Of a stretch of 64,000 bases of DNA, positions 35,145 to 43,466 are shown one piece after another. Made by a program: the position numbers and the translations under genes. Where the stretch lies: NCBI GenBank assembly GCA_038323375.1, contig JBBQGV010000021.1, positions 5,832-69,831 of the forward strand. The letters run 5' to 3'. How positions within the stretch are numbered: position 1 is the stretch's first letter; every line of letters starts with the position of its first letter. The DNA is from JABWAJ01 sp038323375. Lineage in GTDB: Bacteria > Bacteroidota > Bacteroidia > Chitinophagales > Saprospiraceae. The notes beneath the pieces are model-generated. The model saw nothing but the letters and a program-made list of their open reading frames with translations, did no database searches and was not told the DNA's origin.

Positions 35145-38100
35145 TCAAACCTTCCGTTCCAACCCCTCCAGCAATCCATCCAGCGTAAAGTGCAGGTTAT
35201 TATTAATGTCGCTGACTGCTTTTTTGATTTTTTCAACCGAAGCATCAATCGTAGGTTTGTCTACCGGACCTTCCGCTATGCCCAAAAGGAAAAATTCTAT
35301 AATTGCCTGAATGACTGATGCCTGGGTCAGCGTCCAGGTTCCGGCACTTTGGTTGTTTTCGTCATATAGTTCAATAAATACGCATTCCAGCGAATAAGTC
35401 AGCGCCAATTTTTTTTCATCGCCGGCAGCCGTCGGAATTTCTATAACAATCATCTGCTGGCGGATAGCAACGGTTTCCAACGCTTTTTCGATCAGGAATT
35501 TCACCGTTTCGTAAGGAATATCCCGGCCATCCGGAATGCACTCTAAGGCGCGGAAAACGGCTTCCATAACGATGAGGAGGAGCTTGTCGTTGCGCACCCA
35601 TTGCGGATTTTGCAGGGTTTCGCCGATGACTGTGCTGACGATACCCAACACTTGTTCCGGGCTGAGTGCGGGTTTCCACTTGCCGCGTTTGGGTTTGGCT
35701 GCAATGGCGCGCAGGGTTTGTTCAATGGCGGTTGAGATGAGGTTTTTAGGCCCGTCGGGTTTCAGGTTCATGATGCGATCTACCTGCCCTGCTGTGTTTT
35801 CCAATGCCAAGCGGAAAAGTTCCGGCAGCAATTCCGGCATCGGAAGTTTGGAAGCTTTGAGCGCCGAGGCGGTATCGCCCAATATTTTTTGGAATACGGC
35901 GTCGCGATTGACCAATTCCGGGTGTTCGGAAAAAACGCGCAGAGCCGCGTAAGTGAGCCGTTCGGCTTGCTCGCGCCGAAAACCGCCAGCGATATCGAAT
36001 TCGGGGTCTTTGAAAAAAATCAGGTTGAGCAACAGCAGGCTGCGCTTGTCGGGGTACTGCGCCACAACCATATCCAGCGCATATTCTGTCAATTCGAGCA
36101 ATTGCGCCGTTTTGTCAATGGAAGCCTCGCAGCCTTCCGGGAAAACGTAAGCAAAAATGAGATCTAATGCCTTGTTAAGCAGGACGATCTCTTCTTCATC
36201 GCGACCCCAGTGGATGCGGTCAAGCAATGTTTTGCTGCGGGTAACGGCGCGCAAAGACATTTTTAGCACCGCTTGGAGTGCTTCGGGAGTCAGGCGCTGG
36301 TCTTTGGGCAGGTGGCGGAAAGCATCAAAAACGGCATCCAGCGCAGCGCCCAGCAGAGATTGTTCGCCAGCGGTGGCGATGACCCAATCAGGGTATTGCA
36401 CCACCTCGTCGAAGAGGTTGTGTACCAATTGAAGCACTTGCGCCCCGGTCAGGCGTGGCTGCCAGCGCCCCGAGTCTGGTTTGTCAGAAACCGCTTCCAG
36501 GATCTCTTTCAGCGCCAGCGTGAGCAAATATTGTGGCTGGCCATGCTCAGCAGGGATAACCAAGGCCGCATTCCTGGCGGTGTGTTCCAAGGCTAAGCGC
36601 AGCAATTCGGGCAAGATGCCTGCCTGCCGGAAACTCGAAGCTTCCAGTGCGCCGGCCACTCCGGAGAGGATGGCTTGCAGGGCAATATGGTTGGTGACTA
36701 AATCCGGCCTTTCGTTCAATACTTTCAGCGCCGAGTTGAGGATTTGGTCGGCCAATTCGCGCTTAAAGCCGCCGGCGTAATCTATGCCCGGTGTTTTGAA
36801 AAGTACCAGATCAGCCAAAATAAGACCTTTCGAATTTGGGTGTTTGCTAATGATGACTTCGAGAATGTATTCCAGCAAGTCCATGAGCAGCGGCACCCGG
36901 TCTGCGCCTTTCGTGTTGTCGAGGTCGTCCACGTAGTGAAAAACCATGTCTAACGCTTTGTTGAGGATGGTTTTTTCCTCAGCATCGTCGGCCCATTGGA
37001 TGCGCTCCAGCACCGCGCGGCTGGTGACCGCCGTGCGAATGCTCAGGCGAATGAGCAGGTTGATGACTTGGACGTTGAGGCGCTGTTCTTTTGGAATGTT
37101 TTCCAAAGCGTCGAAAACTGCGCACAGCACTTCCTGAAGCATGGGTTTGTCCTGCACCTTGTCTGTCACCCAGGCCGGGTTTTTCACGACATCGTCGAGG
37201 AGGTTGGCCGTAATGTCCAGCAGTTGCGCTTTGGTCAATTGTGGTCTCCATTTTCCCTGTATCGGCGGGCGGGATATTTCGATTAAAATTTGCTGGAGGC
37301 CCATAAAAAGCAGGTGTTCGCCATCGGGGGCAACCGACCCCCAGAGTAAATCGAAATTTTGGGCAGTATGTTCCAGGATAAGCCGCACTAATTCGGGCAG
37401 GAGATCCGGACGGTTTTTGAGCACCGGGTGTGCTGCTAAAGTACGGGCTACTCCGCTGATGATGGCTTTGACCCCCTTGTGCCTTTTTTCAATCAATTCG
37501 GGGCATTCAGCAACGGCGCCCAGTGCAGCGCGCACCACTTTATCCAACGTGTCTGTGCTGAACGCACCCTTGATGTTAAACTCATCTTTGGGTGCATCAA
37601 GTATAGCTTCCAGGAATGCCATGCCGGTGGATTGGATGAGCAGAGCCTGGCCCTCATTTGCGCCAAGCAATTCATCGGAGGAGTGGAACACATAATGTCC
37701 AGCATTTTTGACCATGCTGCGCAATAGCATTTGCCCCCACTGGATCGCCTCCTCTTCATCGCCGCCTTCCCTCGAACGCTTGAAAATATCCTGGGCAATG
37801 CCTTTGCTGGTAGCCTTGATGAAGGCCTGAACTTTGGGGTCTGCGCTGATCTCGGAGCTGAGTTCGCCAATCGCTTCGGCTGCCGAAATGAAAAGCTTGG
37901 GGACAATTCGCTCTGCCGAGGTTTTGAATTCCGCAGCGTTGCTGAAGGTTACGTCGTCTATGGCAGAAAGGAAACTTCTAATAATGCGGCCATGCGACGA
38001 ACCGGTGTTTAACGCCCCGGGAACCTGGTTAAAATAGTCAATTCCGATTTCAACTAAGGTGCCGGCCACCAATTGCAGGGGCGAAGTTGGCGGTTCTTTG

Positions 38101-38504
38101 CCGGTTTCCCATTGCCGGATGCGCAGGAGGGCAACCATGTCTTCTGTATGGATGCGGGTATCATCCGTTTTGGCCTGATCTTCTTTAAGTAGTACCCAGA
38201 AAAGCTCGTAATAGCTTACGTATTCCAGCGCGCCATGCTCATCCAGACCGGCAGTCAACTGGGTTTCGTGCAGTCTGCCCAATCGCTCAATGCGTCGTAC
38301 GAACTGAAAGCCGCCCGTATTGTCGTCGTCTATTGAGAAAAACTCCTCTGCTTTCATCGCCGTGGGAATGCCGTCGAAGGCAGGCAAAGGCAGGATCAAC
38401 TCTCTTGATTTCAAGTTTTTAGCGTATGCGCGCTGGACGTTTCTGCCTAATTTGATCGCCGAATTGATGGCAAATACAATTGCTTCTGCGGTGAGGACAG
38501 CCAT
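35145..38504 (-). CDS. Large helical protein built of three 262-residue repeats, unknown function
   Basis: A 1,119-aa protein from the ATG at 38504; a TTG at 38528 is in frame. No signal peptide or clear membrane helix, so probably cytoplasmic. Residues ~350-1110 contain three long repeats with an exact 786-bp (262-aa) period. Markers are LLPELVRLILEHTAQN, ILPELLRLALEHTARN and LLPELFRLALENTAGQ. The matching KWRP, RWQP and KWKP segments have their Trp codons at 37248, 36462 and 35676. Within each repeat an 'AALDAVFDAL-lP-dqRL' segment and an 'A-RS--LLDRIHW' segment recur. Predominantly alpha-helical. The family is not recognised. Confidence 0.75.
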   Translation of the reverse strand: MAVLTAEAIVFAINSAIKLGRNVQRAYAKNLKSRELILPLPAFDGIPTAMKAEEFFSIDDDNTGGFQFVRRIERLGRLHETQLTAGLDEHGALEYVSYYELFWVLLKEDQAKTDDTRIHTEDMVALLRIRQWETGKEPPTSPLQLVAGTLVEIGIDYFNQVPGALNTGSSHGRIIRSFLSAIDDVTFSNAAEFKTSAERIVPKLFISAAEAIGELSSEISADPKVQAFIKATSKGIAQDIFKRSREGGDEEEAIQWGQMLLRSMVKNAGHYVFHSSDELLGANEGQALLIQSTGMAFLEAILDAPKDEFNIKGAFSTDTLDKVVRAALGAVAECPELIEKRHKGVKAIISGVARTLAAHPVLKNRPDLLPELVRLILEHTAQNFDLLWGSVAPDGEHLLFMGLQQILIEISRPPIQGKWRPQLTKAQLLDITANLLDDVVKNPAWVTDKVQDKPMLQEVLCAVFDALENIPKEQRLNVQVINLLIRLSIRTAVTSRAVLERIQWADDAEEKTILNKALDMVFHYVDDLDNTKGADRVPLLMDLLEYILEVIISKHPNSKGLILADLVLFKTPGIDYAGGFKRELADQILNSALKVLNERPDLVTNHIALQAILSGVAGALEASSFRQAGILPELLRLALEHTARNAALVIPAEHGQPQYLLTLALKEILEAVSDKPDSGRWQPRLTGAQVLQLVHNLFDEVVQYPDWVIATAGEQSLLGAALDAVFDAFRHLPKDQRLTPEALQAVLKMSLRAVTRSKTLLDRIHWGRDEEEIVLLNKALDLIFAYVFPEGCEASIDKTAQLLELTEYALDMVVAQYPDKRSLLLLNLIFFKDPEFDIAGGFRREQAERLTYAALRVFSEHPELVNRDAVFQKILGDTASALKASKLPMPELLPELFRLALENTAGQVDRIMNLKPDGPKNLISTAIEQTLRAIAAKPKRGKWKPALSPEQVLGIVSTVIGETLQNPQWVRNDKLLLIVMEAVFRALECIPDGRDIPYETVKFLIEKALETVAIRQQMIVIEIPTAAGDEKKLALTYSLECVFIELYDENNQSAGTWTLTQASVIQAIIEFFLLGIAEGPVDKPTIDASVEKIKKAVSDINNNLHFTLDGLLEGLERKV

Positions 38505-38824
38505 GTGTTGGGTTTTGGATAAAGACAAGGAAAATTATCGGGGCAAATTAGCTATTTTTTTTAGGTTTAATACAACTGTTCTACCGCACTTTGAAGTAAT
38601 AAATTCTGGTTGGACAATCAGGTTTTTATCCTTATTGTGAACCGTTTTTTAAAAAATCTTTATGTTTGTCTCCACCTTTTGCGCCTGTCTACTACAAGTT
38701 AAGGGCTTGTTAAAAAAAAATGATGCAATCCGGATTTACGTCCAACCATCATATCTCATTTTATCGAAACAAACCGGGAGCGTATACCGCGTAGCTGCCG
38801 GGATGTTTACTAAACTTTGAACCT
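38505..38824. other. 320-bp divergent intergenic region
   Basis: Separates the divergently transcribed three-repeat protein gene and the glucosaminidase-like gene and must hold both promoters. AT-rich with a run of A at 38715-38723. No clear TAnnTTTG box pair, repeat or RNA was identified. Confidence 0.45.
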
Positions 38825-39640
38825 ATGGCGCCATTTCGCCCGATTATCAACATTTCGATCCTTTTTAGTCTTGCTTTTTTGTTTAACCCTGCTGATGTTG
38901 CTGCCTCTGGTTGCATAGCTGGGAAGCGGGTGATGCCCGGTGACAGTGTCCAAATGGTGTTGTGGCAAATTTCGAGACGAGCGCCCGACATGGTTTCCTA
39001 TATTCCGGAAACGAAGCGCTGGTTTCTGAATGACCCCCGAAGGGATGCCATTTCCGAAGCCTGGTTGATCCGGCTGCAGGATGCTTTTTATTACGATGTA
39101 AGCGGGGCTTGCCAGTTTTACGGACGCAAATATTTGGCGGATTGGAAAGCCCTGATGGCCAAAGCGGCGAGAGAAACCTTCTGGGGCGCATCCTTTCTTT
39201 GCAATCGGACCAATAATTATTTTGGCATTCGCAGGATGAACAAAGAATGGGTATGTCAGTCGTTTTTCTTCTGCGGCGTTTTTATGAAAAATGATCCGGA
39301 ACCCACAGATTTTGTCATCTTTCCCAATTTTGAAACTTCGCTCTGGATGTTTATCCACACCATTTACAGCCGCCATTATTTAGACCGGCTGCCCGATTTT
39401 GGAGATCGGGTCGCGTGGGCCATAGACTTTGAACGAACCAATCGCGTCCGGTACTGGCAACCAACGCTTTATGGTACAATTTTTACCGAACAACTCACGG
39501 GCTTCCACTACACAGATGAAGAACTGATCTATACCTGGAGTGAACATCCCATCAATAACCTATGTGTCAACTGTTCGCGACAAACCGACCGGGAATGGGT
39601 CAATAAAATATGGGTTGCCGCCAATCGGGCCAGAATCTAA
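38825..39640 (+). CDS. Secreted glucosaminidase-like (GH73) peptidoglycan hydrolase
   Basis: A 271-aa protein with a signal peptide (residues 1-28, ending VAAS). The middle matches a FlgJ/AtlA-type glucosaminidase domain: LMAKAARETFWGASFLCNRT (Glu in ARETFWG as likely catalytic acid), NNYFGIRRMNKEW, DFVIFPNFETSLWMFIHTI and YSRHYLDRL. Extra cysteines (FLCN, WVCQSFFFCG, LCVNCS) suggest disulfides in an exported protein. It would cleave glycan strands of peptidoglycan. It is about 100 aa longer than the minimal domain. It precedes an outer-membrane lipoprotein gene on the same strand by 84 bp. Confidence 0.78.
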   Translation: MAPFRPIINISILFSLAFLFNPADVAASGCIAGKRVMPGDSVQMVLWQISRRAPDMVSYIPETKRWFLNDPRRDAISEAWLIRLQDAFYYDVSGACQFYGRKYLADWKALMAKAARETFWGASFLCNRTNNYFGIRRMNKEWVCQSFFFCGVFMKNDPEPTDFVIFPNFETSLWMFIHTIYSRHYLDRLPDFGDRVAWAIDFERTNRVRYWQPTLYGTIFTEQLTGFHYTDEELIYTWSEHPINNLCVNCSRQTDREWVNKIWVAANRARI

Positions 39641-39724
39641 TGGAACACCAATCTTTTTTAGCCTTCTGTTTGCTTTTCAGCGAACGGATAGGGATTTCTT
39701 TACCTAATTAACAACGACTGTTTT

Positions 39725-40405
39725 ATGAAAAATCAATTGCTGTTTATTGCGCTCCTGCTGTCTGGAATGGCTGCATTTACAGGCTGCGCTTCCTTGACTG
39801 GGTTTCAGGATGGCCGGGCTGTGGGTCAGGAAAATGGCGAGGTCAGCGTTTCGCTGAACTATTCACGAAGCCCCGACCTTGACAAATTGAAAGACGAGGC
39901 CGAGGATTCTTCGAACGTGAACATCCCTATTGATGGTTTTCCTTTCATTGAGGTTTCAGGCCGTTACGGGGTGACGGATAAATTGGATATTGGCGTAAGA
40001 CTCAATTCCAACCTTAACCTGGGTGTGAGCGGTAAATACCAGCTTGTCGGGGATCAGGAATCGCCATTCGCAATGGCCCTCGGCGCTGAAATTGCTACGT
40101 TCGGTCTTTTTCTTGGTTTGTGGAATGTACAAGTTCCTGTTTATCTTTCAGTACACCCCTCCGAACGACTTGCCATTTATCTGACCCCACGTTATACCTA
40201 TCAGTTTTCAACATTTGTAGGTGCCAAATACGGACTTTCTTACGTTGGTGCCAACGCTGGCATTATGTTCGGCGAGCGCAGTAAATTCGGACTCGATATT
40301 GGCTATCACAACGTTAGCGCCACCGAAGGCAGCGGCAACTTAGGCTTGTTGCAAATCGGGGTTGGCGCTCGTTTCCCGATCGGAGGCCGGGGAAGCCGGA
40401 AGTAG
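39725..40405 (+). CDS. Outer-membrane lipoprotein with beta-barrel-like strands
   Basis: A 226-aa protein. The signal peptide ends in lipobox AFTGC (Cys21), followed by ASLTGFQDGRAVGQENGEVS. The mature part consists of alternating hydrophobic/polar strands (FIEVSGRYGVTDKLDIGVRL, YLSVHPSERLAIYLTPRYTY, KFGLDIGYHNVSA) typical of small outer-membrane barrels. It ends GVGARFPIGGRGSRK. No enzymatic motif. It may be cotranscribed with the upstream glucosaminidase, but that is inferred from a gap of 84 bp only. Convergent with the next gene. Confidence 0.72.
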   Translation: MKNQLLFIALLLSGMAAFTGCASLTGFQDGRAVGQENGEVSVSLNYSRSPDLDKLKDEAEDSSNVNIPIDGFPFIEVSGRYGVTDKLDIGVRLNSNLNLGVSGKYQLVGDQESPFAMALGAEIATFGLFLGLWNVQVPVYLSVHPSERLAIYLTPRYTYQFSTFVGAKYGLSYVGANAGIMFGERSKFGLDIGYHNVSATEGSGNLGLLQIGVGARFPIGGRGSRK

Positions 40406-40408
40406 GGA

Positions 40409-40441
40409 ACTTGCAAATTTGCAAACTTGCAAGCTTGCAAA
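40409..40441. terminator. TTGCAA-palindrome terminator between convergent genes
   Basis: Repeated AACTTGCAAATTTGCAA-type palindromes fill the 37 bp between two converging stop codons. TTTGCAA/TTGCAAA arms can fold on both strands. Related to sequences at 10325-10400 and 13028-13041. Confidence 0.5.
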
Positions 40442-40442
40442 T

Positions 40443-42551
40443 TCAAAACTTATACCGCGCCTGCACACTCACCAAGGATCGTGTAGGCCGGTTGGTTGCT
40501 TCCAGACTACTGCCCACTGTTTCCTGGTCGTTCCAGTAGGTTTGTTCATAACGCGCTTCTACGGTAAGTGCGCGGGTGAGCCGGTAACGGCAGTTGACAT
40601 AGAAACGCATGCCCTGGTTGTAATAAGGCGGAATGGAAAAGGTATAGAGCAGGTTGTTTTCATACGCATAAAAACGTACCGCATACCCATCGGTGTCAAA
40701 CAGGGCGAACCGGGTGGAAAACGAAACCGGCGAAGCAATAGGCTGATAAATCAAATCCTGATAGATGGCAAAACCCTGCTGAAGGTCGTACACTTCGTTT
40801 TCTACAAAGCCGGCATCCACGCGGCTGCGCCATTCCAATGCCTTGGAAACCTGATAATTGAATTGCAGCCGAAGCTGGTACTGGCTCCGTTCCGCTAAGC
40901 GGTTCACTTTGGTTTCAAACTCCGGCACATTGATTTCCTTCACTTCATTCCTGAATTCGGCGAAAGCCTCAAACCGGCGTTTGCGAAAATGCGTCAACCG
41001 GATTCGGTATTCGTGCCCTTTTGAAGGGGCGTCTGCATCGAAGCGCAACCAGGGGTGTTGCCAGATGTCGAAATACCCGCTCACAATCCAGTTTGCCGCA
41101 GGGCGAACGACGATGCCAGTGTATAGCCCGGTTTCATTGCGCCCGCCGGTGGTTTCGCCAAAAGGATCGGCGTTGAGCGCCTGGTAATCGCGCGGGTAGT
41201 GGCGAAACAATACGGCCATGTCTACTTTTCGGTCCAATCCAATCAACAAGCCGTTCAAAGTTGCAACAGCGCCATTGGGACTGGTTGCCGTTTCTCCAAA
41301 AAAGTTGAAGTTGCGCCACACCCACGAATAGTCTACACTGGTATTGAGCAGGCGGTCGCCATTGAAATAGAAGCGGTTATAAGGCTGCTGTGTGCGATTA
41401 AGCGGGGTATCAAACTGGTCATACAAGGCATTGACTGCAATATGGCCGTTTGAAAGTTTGTATTTCAGGCTGCCGCCAAGGGTGAATTGTTCCGTTACGT
41501 TTTCGTCCGCGATTTCAGCAGTCGTGCGGTGCAGCCCGTCAATGTCGAAGGAAGTCAGCTCCCGGAATTCAGCGTCTATGTCCGCCGTGTCGGATTGTAC
41601 AATCAGGTTGCCGTCGCGTTTGCGCAGGGAAGCAAAAGCGGTGAATTCCCAGCGATTGGAAAAAGCCAAAGTAGCCGCTGCGCCACGCATAAAATTGGCC
41701 TCATTCACGGAAGTGTAAGGCCGCAGGGTGCGGGCACTGCGCTTGAGGGTCGTCACCAAAGCGCTTTTGCCGGCACCGAAGCCCGAAAACAACACCAGCC
41801 CATGCCCGAAACTCACGGCGTAGTCGCCGATGGCCAGCGCTTTGAGGATTTTACCTTTCCCGGCTTCGGGGTTGCTTATGAAAAAATGAGCCGAGTAATA
41901 ATCAAACCCGTTTGGATTGCTGCCTTTAAAAAACTCCTCGCCCCGGTCTTTTTCCGCCGTAAAGCCCATGCTCATGCGGTTGCCCAGGGTGTGCCGGTAG
42001 CGCAGGTAAAACCGGTTTGGGTCGCCTAGATAGCCATTGGTTCGCGCGGGGTCGTAGCCTTCCTGCTGTTCCAGCACCCGCGACCAGCTCATAAAAAGTT
42101 CATTGTCGCCTTCGCGGAAAAAGCGCCGCAGGGTATACGTTTCATTGCCGCCGCCAACAATGCTCACGTAAGGCAGAATTTTCCGAATGGTGCTCAGGTC
42201 AAAACCCGGCACGGCCTGTAATTCCTGAATGGCCACCAGATCTCCTGCGACAGCGCGGTATTGGAGCAGGTTCATGATTTGCACGTCGTTCAGCAATTGC
42301 AATTCGCGCAAAGCCGTTTCATCCGCTTTGTTGAGGTTGAGCGGGCGTTTGGCGTAAGCCTCTAAGTTTTCAAAAAGGGTATTGAAATCGAAATCGCCGT
42401 CGCCGCCCTCGTTTTGTAAAGCGTCTTCAATCATCTGCTCTACGGGCGCCGATTCGGGTGGGGGCAGGCTGTCCTGCTGTCCCCACCCGAAAAAAGGCAG
42501 GAATAAGAGGGCGAAAAATCCGGACTTTGCAAAGCATTGAAGGTTGACCAT
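40443..42551 (-). CDS. Helix-hairpin-helix / outer-membrane beta-barrel protein
   Basis: A 702-aa exported protein with a signal peptide (residues 1-24, ending GWGQ) and a Pro/Glu-rich stretch. An N-terminal helix-hairpin-helix region (about 70-130) contains PLNLNKADETALRELQLL, then VAIQELQAVPGFDLSTIRKI, the ComEA/T2SK-like pattern. The remaining ~560 residues are amphipathic aromatic-rich strands (RFYLRYRHTLGNRMSMGF, ALAIGDYAVSFGHGLVLFSG), ending VSVQARYKF with the terminal Phe of many barrels. Proteins with this combination occur widely in Bacteroidota and are of unknown function. HhH in an outer-membrane protein hints at DNA handling, but that is only a guess. Confidence 0.78.
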   Translation of the reverse strand: MVNLQCFAKSGFFALLFLPFFGWGQQDSLPPPESAPVEQMIEDALQNEGGDGDFDFNTLFENLEAYAKRPLNLNKADETALRELQLLNDVQIMNLLQYRAVAGDLVAIQELQAVPGFDLSTIRKILPYVSIVGGGNETYTLRRFFREGDNELFMSWSRVLEQQEGYDPARTNGYLGDPNRFYLRYRHTLGNRMSMGFTAEKDRGEEFFKGSNPNGFDYYSAHFFISNPEAGKGKILKALAIGDYAVSFGHGLVLFSGFGAGKSALVTTLKRSARTLRPYTSVNEANFMRGAAATLAFSNRWEFTAFASLRKRDGNLIVQSDTADIDAEFRELTSFDIDGLHRTTAEIADENVTEQFTLGGSLKYKLSNGHIAVNALYDQFDTPLNRTQQPYNRFYFNGDRLLNTSVDYSWVWRNFNFFGETATSPNGAVATLNGLLIGLDRKVDMAVLFRHYPRDYQALNADPFGETTGGRNETGLYTGIVVRPAANWIVSGYFDIWQHPWLRFDADAPSKGHEYRIRLTHFRKRRFEAFAEFRNEVKEINVPEFETKVNRLAERSQYQLRLQFNYQVSKALEWRSRVDAGFVENEVYDLQQGFAIYQDLIYQPIASPVSFSTRFALFDTDGYAVRFYAYENNLLYTFSIPPYYNQGMRFYVNCRYRLTRALTVEARYEQTYWNDQETVGSSLEATNRPTRSLVSVQARYKF

Positions 42552-42607
42552 GTTTCGGTTGTTTGAACGATCAGGAACACCTCCGAAAGATAGACAAACC
42601 CATAGAC

Positions 42608-42943
42608 CTATTCGAATATCAACTTTCCTTTTGCGACCAATTCATTTTTCAGGGATCGGATTTTAAAGTGGTAAAGCCCGTCGGGAAGCCCGTTTCGGTC
42701 TAACCGGAAACGGCCCCCCAAAAAGCGGTGGTTTTTACAAATATGTCCTAATGTATTAAAAATCAGTAATTCGTATGATTCGCCCCGATTACCGGAAAGC
42801 TGGAACACAACATAGTCAGATGCCGGGTTAGGGTAGACGATTACAGCGGGGGAGTTTCTGTTTCCGTCACCGCATTTGGCGTTTTGACGAGTAAGACGGG
42901 TGTATTTTTTTACATCTATGTTTTGGACAGCTTGTGGTGACAC
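42608..42943 (-). pseudogene. Truncated T9SS cargo: orphan type A sorting domain
   Basis: 111 codons with only a GTG at 42943 as possible start and no signal peptide. They encode AVIVYPNPASDYVVFQLSG, YELLIFNTLGHI, RNGLPDGLYHFKIRS and KGKLIFE, a complete type A C-terminal sorting domain without cargo. T9SS substrates need a Sec signal, so this cannot be exported as read. It is probably the 3' end of a cargo gene cut off by whatever brought in the adjoining AT-rich block (about 43110-48300). Confidence 0.7.
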
Positions 42944-43166
42944 CTAAAAAAACCGGTTCCCGAGTCGCGAAAATTGAGACAACACCTGCCGCTTTAGGGC
43001 GGCGAGATGGCGCCTCAATTTCCGCTAAGTTGACGACAATCGGCAATAATTGTGCCGGCACTTGCAGGAGGGCACCCCAACAAATTTGGCTATTCTCCTT
43101 GCTTCTTCCACCCAACTTGAGTATTTTGCGACCTTAATGTCCTTTGCCTGAGCAATAAAGAAGAGA

Positions 43167-43463
43167 TTGTCAATAGGAAGAAAGGAACTCGAAGAGAGAT
43201 TGGTCGAAAAATACAAACCAAAATACAATGCAAGAGGAAAGAGAAAGTCAGCCGAAGATGAAAAAACGTATTCGGTCGCTGAGAAAAGAGAAAGCCATGA
43301 GAATGCTTATAGACCCTGGACAGCCGAAGATGATGAAGAATTGTCTCGCCTTGAAAAAGAAGGAAAATCAATCGGAGAGCTTGCTTTGATTTTTGGACGG
43401 AACCGGGGGGCAATTACATCTCGATTAAAAAAAATAAATGAAAAACATTCATTCAGCAAATAA
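43167..43463 (+). CDS. Small HTH/SANT-like DNA-binding protein upstream of the RecQ-UvrD fusion
   Basis: A 98-aa open frame; the only visible start is TTG at 43167, and an in-frame stop lies 18 bp upstream. The N-terminal half is highly charged (Lys/Glu/Arg). Residues ~50-90 form a Myb/SANT- or HTH-like unit: PWTAEDDEELSRLEKEGKS, then IGELALIFGRNRGAITSRL. Such units occur as appendages of helicases and nucleases in bacteria. The next gene starts 3 bp after the stop, so translation is probably coupled. It may be a genuine small partner or the tail of a truncated gene. Confidence 0.6.
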   Translation: MSIGRKELEERLVEKYKPKYNARGKRKSAEDEKTYSVAEKRESHENAYRPWTAEDDEELSRLEKEGKSIGELALIFGRNRGAITSRLKKINEKHSFSK

Positions 43464-43466
43464 AAG

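Noticed and set aside
42950..43110. Integron attC site or attachment site at the left edge of the AT-rich block
   Set aside because: Some short palindromic sequence is present, but no clear consensus arms, no integrase and no matching repeat at 48285-48345.
43025..43228. 67-codon minus-strand frame at the island edge
   Set aside because: Overlaps the better-supported plus-strand small ORF and has no motif.
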